From contig JARFPV010000334.1 of the NCBI GenBank assembly GCA_029288115.1, positions 1-20,022 on the forward strand: DNA of 20,022 nt. The letters run 5' to 3'. The position numbers and the translations under genes are program-made. Numbering within the stretch: the stretch's first letter is position 1; each line of letters begins with the position of its first letter. Under the pieces are notes generated by a model. That model had not been told where the DNA came from and made no database searches. It was given only the letters and a program-made list of their open reading frames with translations. Shown piece by piece: positions 13,421 to 20,022 of this stretch. The stretch comes from Akkermansiaceae bacterium. GTDB lineage: Bacteria; Verrucomicrobiota; Verrucomicrobiia; Verrucomicrobiales; Akkermansiaceae.

Positions 13421-14674
13421 ATGTCCTGTAACGATTATCTCTACACTCGCCGCCGCGCGCTCAAGGCATTTAGCGCAAGCATCCTTGGCATCCCCCTGAG
13501 CCAGGTCTTGGCAAATACAAACTCCAATAAAGCCAAGGCAGAGCACGTCATCCTCTTTTGGAACAGTGGCGGCATGAGCCACCTCGACACATGGGATCCC
13601 AAACCCGGGCGCAAGGTCCAAGGCGAGTTCAACCCCATCAAGACCTCCGTTGACGGCATGGAGATCTCGGAGATTTTCCCTCAGCTCGCAAAGCAGATGC
13701 ACCACGCTGCACTCATCCGCTCCATCACAGGAACCAATGGAGATCATGGACGTGCCCAGTATGAACTCCAAACCGGATTCAACCAGTCACCTAACATCCT
13801 GCACCCCGGCATCGGCTCAATGGTCGTACACGAGCGCGAACCACTCGGCGACCTTCCAGCCCTCGTCAGCATCAGCGGACAACCCGCCCGTGCAGGCTAC
13901 CTAGGACAGAAATGCGAGGCCTACTTTGTCGGTCGCCCAGGCCAGAAAGACCCTTACCTCTCCTTCCCTGAAGGCATCAGCCACGCTCGCGGCATGCAGA
14001 GGCTACAAATCCTCGAAAAAATGAATCGCCGCAACGCTGCCGAGAAAGGAGCCGCCGAACTAAAGGCGTCACAAACAGCCCTCAAGGACGCCGTCAACCT
14101 CATGGAAAGCCCGGCCTTGAAAGCATTCGAGCTTGATGAGGAAAATCCTAAAACGGTCGAAAAATACGGCAATACCGAGTTTGGTCGCGGCGCGCTCTTA
14201 GCCCGACGCCTCGTTGAAAAAGGTGTCCGATTCGTACAAGTCAACCGCGGTGGATTTGATAATCACGGTAACATTTTTGAAGCGATGCGGAACCACGGTG
14301 CCACCATGGACCCAGCCATCGCCTCCCTCATTTCCGATCTCAAGGCAAACGGCATGCTTAGCAAAACATTGGTCGTCGTTCTCAGTGAATTTGGGCGTAC
14401 ACCACGCATCAACGATGGCGGCGGGCGAGACCACTGGGCACGTTGCTTCAGCTGTATGATGGCTGGCGGCGGCCTGAAGGGAGGTAGCATCGTTGGAGCT
14501 TCGGATGAAGACGGCATGGCACCCGCCGAGCGTCCCGTAAAAGTTGCCGACCTCCATGCCACACTCTGCCACGCGCTCGGCATCGACGTGAACAAGGAAC
14601 TCGAAACACCTCAAGGCCGCCCGATGCGCCTCGTCCGCAAGGAAGCAGCACCCATCCAAGAATTGTTCGCCTAA
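13421..14674 (+). CDS. DUF1501 family protein with Tat-type signal
   Basis: A 417-residue exported protein related to the alkaline phosphatase/sulfatase superfamily. The N-terminus has a twin-arginine-like signal, TRRRALKAFSASILGIPLSQ (9-28), implying folded export with a bound cofactor or metal. Family motifs are WNSGGMSHLDTWDPKP (47-62), NGDHGRAQYELQTGF, GGFDNHGN near 277-284, SEFGRTPRIN near 322-331 and GRDHWARCFSCMMAGGG near 335-351. DUF1501 genes almost always follow cytochrome/DUF1549/DUF1553 genes, as here, suggesting the two products act together in the periplasm. Substrate and activity are not known. The next gene starts six bases after its stop. Confidence 0.92.
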   Translation: MSCNDYLYTRRRALKAFSASILGIPLSQVLANTNSNKAKAEHVILFWNSGGMSHLDTWDPKPGRKVQGEFNPIKTSVDGMEISEIFPQLAKQMHHAALIRSITGTNGDHGRAQYELQTGFNQSPNILHPGIGSMVVHEREPLGDLPALVSISGQPARAGYLGQKCEAYFVGRPGQKDPYLSFPEGISHARGMQRLQILEKMNRRNAAEKGAAELKASQTALKDAVNLMESPALKAFELDEENPKTVEKYGNTEFGRGALLARRLVEKGVRFVQVNRGGFDNHGNIFEAMRNHGATMDPAIASLISDLKANGMLSKTLVVVLSEFGRTPRINDGGGRDHWARCFSCMMAGGGLKGGSIVGASDEDGMAPAERPVKVADLHATLCHALGIDVNKELETPQGRPMRLVRKEAAPIQELFA

Positions 14675-14680
14675 CAAAAA

Positions 14681-16873
14681 ATGCGCAAATTCACATCCCT
14701 CCTTCTACTCCCCCTATTTCTCGTCCTCCCTCTGTTTGCACAGTCGCCCGGAAAGGCTCCGAAACCAGCCGAACGCGGCTCAATCATCGAAGACCGTGCG
14801 GCTCGCAAGCTCTTGCAAGCTGGAGACGCCCGTATTGAACTCGGAGAAAACGAAAAGGCTCTCGAGATTTGGGAGTCAGTCATAGAAAGATACCCGCGCA
14901 GCCAAATCCGCTTCGAGGCCCACCTGCGTCTTGGTGATCATCTGCTCAAGGAAACCAAGGATTTTGACAAAGCCCGACTGCACTTTGAGGCGGCCGCGAC
15001 TGACAGCAATGAAAATGATGAAAAGCGCGCCTACGCATTTCTGAATACCGGGATCTGTTTTTACGAGGCGGGCAACTACGGCAAATGCTTCAGTATCATG
15101 CGCGATGTCATCAAGCAGTTTCCTAGCTCGTCAGAAGTCAACGAAGCCTACTATTACATCGGTCTGGGCCACTTCAAACTCAACCACTACAGCCGGGCGA
15201 TCGAAGCCCTGGAAAAAGTCGGCACTGCCCTCTCAGCCGAAGACGCACTCATTGAAAAAGTCGAAGCAGGCAAACGCCTCTACGTCCGGGTGGATGATCA
15301 GGATTTCGCTATTCTCGAGCCCGGAACACGCATCGAGATCCGATGCCGAACCAAGGGCGGAGACGAGGAAACTCTCTTCTGTGATCCGGTAGGTCGCGAT
15401 GCCCGCATTGCCCTCGGCCGTATCCCTACCGAACTCAATCAAGCCAAACCAAATAACGGCACTCTGGAAGTCCGCGGGGGCGATCAAGTCACCATCACAT
15501 ATGTTGTTGCACACACCGCCAAAAAAGGCTTCAACGAAAAACGGATCAAGCAGGTCTCAGTCGTTGGAAATGGTGTCGCCCGCATCACCGATGGCTCCTA
15601 CCAGCGTGACTTACCCGCCGCCGTCCTCGGAAAACCACTCCACCTCCAGATCACAGACGCCGATCACGACACCACCGATGGTGCTGACAAAATCGAGGCC
15701 ACAGTGCAAATTTTTCGCCGTAAGACAGGTGACGAAATCGATGATGAACTCGCCAAACGTGTCGCCAGCGGAGAACTCACCGAGGGGGCGGATGGTGAGG
15801 ATTTAAAATCTCAGATCGACCCACTCCTCATGGTGCGCTCGATCCCGGTTAGTTTACGGGAGCAGGAACAAAGGGGCACCTTCCGTCTCGCCATCCCGCT
15901 GCGGTTAGGTAGTGCAGAGGGCGTTCTCACCGGCGAACCCGGACAGACAATCCGGCTCGTCTACCGCGATGACCAGAATCTTAGCAAAGACACCATAGTC
16001 CGTACTGCCGAGACCCGTATCATCGAGGGCAATCTTGGTGAAGTCCGCGTGACCCGGACAGAAATCTCCGACGAAGAACTCCGACTCAAAACCCAACTCA
16101 GCACTGCCTCGGCACTCACCGAGGTCGGCAATTATTATAAGGAATTTGGGCTCAACGAAAAAGCGGACCTCAAATACACCGAGGCACTAGAGGTTTGCGA
16201 AAAAATCCACACTCAGGCTAACGAGGTTGGAGGCAAACTTCTCGAGCAAACTTACGTACAACTGTGGCGAATCTACTTTGCGATGGATCAACTCGACCTC
16301 GCACTCAGCATGAGTCGTCGCTTACTCAAGGAGTTCCCCACAAGTTCTTTCGTTGACGAGGCAATGCTGCAGCAAGCCCATGTCGAACGAAAGCGCGAGA
16401 ATTTTCCACGTGCCATCAGCCTCTACTCGAGCATTGCCAAGCTACCCTCCAGCCCGCTGCGTGGTGAAGGCCAGTTCTTCACCGCAGAGTGTTACGAAGC
16501 CATGGCACTCAAAGCCCCCGCCAATCAGTCAGCCCAGCTGTTTGAAAAAGCATTTCTGGCCTATCAGAAAGTCTACGAACAATTCCCCGACTCCGGTCGT
16601 GTTGGCGATGCCGTCGCCAAGATGGCTGCGTTTTATTATAAGAAGGAAGACTACTCCCGAGCCATCGATGTTTTTGAAAATGTGCTTTCGGATCACCCCG
16701 ACGCCAATTTCCTCGATGTCATTCTCTTCAACTACGGCCGCTGTCTCTACAAACTCAACCGTAAGCCAGAGGCTCGGAAAAAATTCGCACAACTCATCAA
16801 CGATTACCCCGAAAGTGAGATCGCTTCTGAGGCTAACAAAATCGTTGAAGCACTCAAAAAAGCAGGATTTTGA
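14681..16873 (+). CDS. Periplasmic TPR protein with central Ig-like beta domains
   Basis: A 730-residue protein with a signal peptide (MRKFTSLLLLPLFLVLPLFA, cleavage after Ala20). TPR repeats occupy about 40-205 (for example GENEKALEIWESVIERYPRS and DFDKARLHFEAAA) and about 455-730 (for example DYSRAIDVFENVLSDHPDAN and KPEARKKFAQLINDYPESE). Between them, residues about 205-450 are beta-rich, probably two related Ig-like modules: one around RIEIRCRTKGGDEETLFC and one around LHLQITDADHDTTDGADKIE, an acidic run that could bind calcium. Such a TPR-beta-TPR layout suggests a scaffold for an envelope complex. It is in the same operon as the DUF1501 gene and overlaps the next gene. The function is unknown. 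Confidence 0.82.
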   Translation: MRKFTSLLLLPLFLVLPLFAQSPGKAPKPAERGSIIEDRAARKLLQAGDARIELGENEKALEIWESVIERYPRSQIRFEAHLRLGDHLLKETKDFDKARLHFEAAATDSNENDEKRAYAFLNTGICFYEAGNYGKCFSIMRDVIKQFPSSSEVNEAYYYIGLGHFKLNHYSRAIEALEKVGTALSAEDALIEKVEAGKRLYVRVDDQDFAILEPGTRIEIRCRTKGGDEETLFCDPVGRDARIALGRIPTELNQAKPNNGTLEVRGGDQVTITYVVAHTAKKGFNEKRIKQVSVVGNGVARITDGSYQRDLPAAVLGKPLHLQITDADHDTTDGADKIEATVQIFRRKTGDEIDDELAKRVASGELTEGADGEDLKSQIDPLLMVRSIPVSLREQEQRGTFRLAIPLRLGSAEGVLTGEPGQTIRLVYRDDQNLSKDTIVRTAETRIIEGNLGEVRVTRTEISDEELRLKTQLSTASALTEVGNYYKEFGLNEKADLKYTEALEVCEKIHTQANEVGGKLLEQTYVQLWRIYFAMDQLDLALSMSRRLLKEFPTSSFVDEAMLQQAHVERKRENFPRAISLYSSIAKLPSSPLRGEGQFFTAECYEAMALKAPANQSAQLFEKAFLAYQKVYEQFPDSGRVGDAVAKMAAFYYKKEDYSRAIDVFENVLSDHPDANFLDVILFNYGRCLYKLNRKPEARKKFAQLINDYPESEIASEANKIVEALKKAGF

Positions 16874-19800
16874 AAACACATATCCCCATCATTGGCATCG
16901 TTCTCGCATTGTGTCTACCGACCAATGCTGATCAGACTGCCGACCTCGAAGCCAAGCTCAAGGAGACCACTGAGGCCTCGCCTACAGGAGCAAAACTAAT
17001 GCTCGACCTTGCCGATATTTATTGGAAAAACGAGCAAGTCTTTGGCCTGATCCGGGTAACGGGAAAGTTCTCCCGCTCTCAGACAAAACACCCCGAACGG
17101 GCTGCCATGATGCTCAAGCTCTTGCATGGCTACGCCGTCACTGCCCGGCACGAGGACATCATCATCACAGGCCAGCAGTTTCTTGAAATTTTTCCTAACC
17201 ATGACCTGACCAACAAAGTCCGCGACCACATGGCAACCGCCTACGAACACACTGGTCGCGGTAGCCTCGCGGCCTCCCAGCGTCGTGCGATCTGGGAGAA
17301 TGGCGGCAACATAGACCAAGGTGTAAGAGCCTTGCGCTTATTCATCACCGCCAATAATGGCACTAGCTATAAACACGCTTCGTCCCTCGCCAAAGCCATG
17401 GTGGCCAAACTCCCTGCCCAACCCATTCTCACTGGCGTAGGACTTCAGGGCATGCATGCCTCTGAACGATCTGAACAGTGGGCTGAAGGACTACAAATCG
17501 GTAAGACTCTCATACGTAGGAATGCCCCACTCAATAAAAACGAAATGCGCGACCTTCGTTTCCGGACCGGACGATTCGAGGCGCGCCTCGGGCAATTCGA
17601 AAATGCCATACAATCGTTCCGCAAGGCCCTGGCGCCGGGTCGGCATGATATTCACCGCAGTCTGATCCAAGCCATGGTCAGTGCCGCCAAAGCTCCAGCG
17701 GAGATTGAAGCCGAAGCCCGCCGGTATCTCACCGCATATCCACACCGCGAGGATCGTTTCACTCCCCTGTACAAAGCCGCCGAGGCTGCCTCCAGCACCA
17801 AAGACACGCCCAGAGCCCTTGCAATCACGGAAAATATTCTCAGCAAACACGTCACCAGTGAACTTGCACGCGCCTACGTCAAATGGTGTGGAAATAACTA
17901 CCAACGGGCTGAGCAGGGACTGCTCCAATTGATCTCGCGCAATCCCGATGGAGCAGGCAAACTGCGCGCCATACTCGCTCTCGATATCTATCGCGATGGC
18001 ATGAAGGACACGGCCAAGGCACGCAGCATGGCTATGGACTACCTGGCCAAATCTCCAAGTAACGACGGCTGGTCTGAGGAGATCACCAGTTTTCTTTACA
18101 CATCTTCCACGGGTGAGGAAAGCTTCCGCAAAATCCTCGCTGCCGTCAGTTCAAGCGCCACCGCTTTTCCACACCTCCAGGAATTTCAAAACCACATCTG
18201 GAAACGGGCACCTAAAGATAAGCAGCACTACCGAACATGGACGGCAGCGAAAAAAAACCACTATAACAATCCAATCACCAAACTCTGGAAAGCCATTCAC
18301 GAAAAAGGCGGCAGGTCAGGACAGGCTTGCAACAAACTCCTGCAACAAAAACTCACCAAACAGCAGCGACATCTCGTACTAACAAGGCTCGCCTATGTCT
18401 ACCGGCATCACCTTGGCGGCAAATCCAAAGCCAGTTCCGCAAATCACTACCAGACACTCTGCAAAGCATTCCCCAAAGACCTCGATGCCGCGGAAAGATG
18501 GCTCGATGCAGCAAATTACTGCGACCCTAAGGAAATGGCCGCAATGAAAGCCGCAGCCGCTCACCATCTCCTCAGCATTCCCGCAGCTCCTGCCCATTAC
18601 GAAACTTGGTTACGGCTCATTGAAACAAAGGACAAAAACATCATCCGCAAGTCAATCCCATGGATTAAACAGTCGGCAAAACTGAGCACGCACCGATCCA
18701 CACACAGCACTCGTATCGGCGACCTCATGAACGAACTGGGCATGAAACCGGAGGCTGCCTCCTGGTGGAAATCACAGATGGATCTCGATCCTAACAACTC
18801 AGAATACGTCTCCTGTGCACGCCGCTACGCATCCACACTCGAGCCATCCACTGCACAAAATTTCCTTCAGTCCCGTGCCGCCGCCAGCACACATCATCAC
18901 GGCACCTACACCGCTGAAATTGCCAACATGCTGTTCCGCGCAAACAAGCTCGACGCGATGGAGACTATCCTCAGAAAGTCTCGTGAACGCGCCGATCAGA
19001 ATCCTTTCCAATCATGGGGAATGGGAGAGTGGCCCGCCCGCAGCTGGTTAGAGACAGCACGCAACGCCAAACCCGAGGACTGGTCTAAGGACAAAAAAAA
19101 CCGTGTCTACCGGATCATCCGTGACCTCCGCCTAGGACGCGTCAGCACCGAGGCCGGCATTGCACTCATCGGTGGCGAACCCAAATCCATTGACCGACTC
19201 CTCCGCACTCAAGCCCTGATCCAACAGGCTGGTCAACACCACGAATCTTGGAGGCGTATCTATCCATACGCACAGGCAGCCATCGCACACGATGACCTCC
19301 CGCTCGCCGTCACCATTCTCAACGGCCTGCTCAACACCATTCGCTCGGTAGGAAATGCCGAAACAACAGCCGCTCGCAACCTCCTCCGCAATGCCTACGG
19401 CAAGATGGGTAGCCTGAGTTCAGACATCCCCGCCGACAGCCCGATCGCTCCACTTTTGCAAATCATCCTCCACCTTCGCCTCGGTGAAGACGACCTCGCC
19501 GAACAGTCCTACTACACAAACAAGCAGCTCTTCGACAAACACCGCCACGAAATCCCGGTTGAGCTTCTCCTCTTTGGCGCAGAAATCCATATTACCCAAG
19601 GAACCCCAGAAGACCACGAGCGCGCCGAGGACATCCTCCGTGGGTGGCTCATCAAATTCGGTGAGTCAAAAAAAATCGATATCCGCGACAAGTCACGCGT
19701 CCAACTCCTGCTCGCACGCAATTACCAACGCGCCAAACAATTCGACATCGCACGCGCTGAATTCACCACCGTGCTCAACCTCTACAAAGATCAACCGGAA

Positions 19801-20022
19801 GCCACCGAGGCACGCTTCGGCATCGGCGAAACCTACATGGCACAACGCGTCTACGACCAGGCAGGCGAAATCTTTAACGAACTCGCGAAAAAACCCAACC
19901 CAACCATCGCCATGCGCGCCAACTTCCTCCAAGGAGTCCTCGCCATCCGCCAAGACGATATCCAAAATGCACGCAAAATCTTCCTCGCTGTGCTAGAACT
20001 CGCACCCGATGACACACTCGCC
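16870..20022 (+). CDS. Very large periplasmic TPR protein, TTG start, 3'-truncated by the window
   Basis: An open frame of 1051 codons without a stop runs to the window edge; I read it codon by codon. It opens with TTG at 16870, whose last two bases lie in the TGA of the preceding TPR gene (TTGA overlap), giving MKTHIPIIGIVLALCLPTNA, a good signal peptide with cleavage after Ala20. An ATG-only search would miss this start; internal ATGs would remove the signal peptide. The rest is helical and repeat-like with TPR or Sel1-like units: GQFENAIQSFRKALAPG, KQFDIARAEFTTVLNLYKDQ and QNARKIFLAVLELAPDD. Repeats are clearest at both ends and degenerate in the middle. No catalytic motif was found. Probably a binding partner of the upstream TPR protein; that is inference. 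Confidence 0.85.
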   Translation, partial: MKTHIPIIGIVLALCLPTNADQTADLEAKLKETTEASPTGAKLMLDLADIYWKNEQVFGLIRVTGKFSRSQTKHPERAAMMLKLLHGYAVTARHEDIIITGQQFLEIFPNHDLTNKVRDHMATAYEHTGRGSLAASQRRAIWENGGNIDQGVRALRLFITANNGTSYKHASSLAKAMVAKLPAQPILTGVGLQGMHASERSEQWAEGLQIGKTLIRRNAPLNKNEMRDLRFRTGRFEARLGQFENAIQSFRKALAPGRHDIHRSLIQAMVSAAKAPAEIEAEARRYLTAYPHREDRFTPLYKAAEAASSTKDTPRALAITENILSKHVTSELARAYVKWCGNNYQRAEQGLLQLISRNPDGAGKLRAILALDIYRDGMKDTAKARSMAMDYLAKSPSNDGWSEEITSFLYTSSTGEESFRKILAAVSSSATAFPHLQEFQNHIWKRAPKDKQHYRTWTAAKKNHYNNPITKLWKAIHEKGGRSGQACNKLLQQKLTKQQRHLVLTRLAYVYRHHLGGKSKASSANHYQTLCKAFPKDLDAAERWLDAANYCDPKEMAAMKAAAAHHLLSIPAAPAHYETWLRLIETKDKNIIRKSIPWIKQSAKLSTHRSTHSTRIGDLMNELGMKPEAASWWKSQMDLDPNNSEYVSCARRYASTLEPSTAQNFLQSRAAASTHHHGTYTAEIANMLFRANKLDAMETILRKSRERADQNPFQSWGMGEWPARSWLETARNAKPEDWSKDKKNRVYRIIRDLRLGRVSTEAGIALIGGEPKSIDRLLRTQALIQQAGQHHESWRRIYPYAQAAIAHDDLPLAVTILNGLLNTIRSVGNAETTAARNLLRNAYGKMGSLSSDIPADSPIAPLLQIILHLRLGEDDLAEQSYYTNKQLFDKHRHEIPVELLLFGAEIHITQGTPEDHERAEDILRGWLIKFGESKKIDIRDKSRVQLLLARNYQRAKQFDIARAEFTTVLNLYKDQPEATEARFGIGETYMAQRVYDQAGEIFNELAKKPNPTIAMRANFLQGVLAIRQDDIQNARKIFLAVLELAPDDTLA

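Noticed and set aside
14198..14677. 159-codon open frame antisense to the DUF1501 gene
   Set aside because: It is a shadow of the real gene, with no motif and no independent context.

Overview
The window looks like the end of a short-read contig from a member of the Verrucomicrobiota (PVC superphylum), probably Verrucomicrobiales. The evidence is a Planctomycete-type cytochrome/DUF1549/DUF1553 protein next to a DUF1501 protein, a small proline-rich lipoprotein with a C-terminal segment I associate with this phylum, large periplasmic TPR proteins, and no recognisable Shine-Dalgarno sequence at any start I read. Assignment below phylum is inference. The first 71 bases are not genomic: a C-rich low-complexity stretch is followed by the full 33-base Nextera Read 1 transposase adapter (39-71).

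Layout. 73-624: 5'-truncated DUF2459 gene. 664-4138 (minus): housekeeping operon tyrA-aroA-cmk-plsC (tyrosine and chorismate synthesis, CMP phosphorylation, phospholipid acylation). 4241-4621 (minus): small lipoprotein. 4867-6093 (minus): integral membrane protein with four conserved-TM-helix repeats (CmpX-like). 6279-8669 (plus): LuxE-like acyl-protein synthetase, LuxC-like acyl-CoA reductase and an IF-1-like S1-domain protein, with no luciferase genes. This set meets cysE (minus) tail to tail, sharing the stop-codon palindrome CTAG. cysE is divergent from an Rrf2 regulator, suggesting a cysteine-control pair. 9985-10767: secreted papain-fold (C39-like) protein. 10896-20022: operon of an exported cytochrome c/DUF1549/DUF1553 protein, a Tat-type DUF1501 protein, a periplasmic TPR protein with a central beta domain, and a second very large TPR protein that starts at TTG inside the previous stop codon and runs off the window.

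The most unusual recurring signal is not a gene. Several 5' leaders contain heptamer-periodic, almost G-free (A/C/T) sequence directly before the start codon: the lipoprotein, the CmpX-like gene, the IF-1-like gene, the DUF1501 gene and, weakly, aroA. The C39-like gene has the same kind of heptamer in inverted orientation. Together with the absence of Shine-Dalgarno motifs this suggests SD-independent initiation from unstructured leaders, or a dispersed heptamer repeat family. I see no tRNA, rRNA, CRISPR array, insertion sequence or prophage gene. No gene-free stretch exceeds about 300 bases; the longest is the 245-base spacer at 4622-4866.
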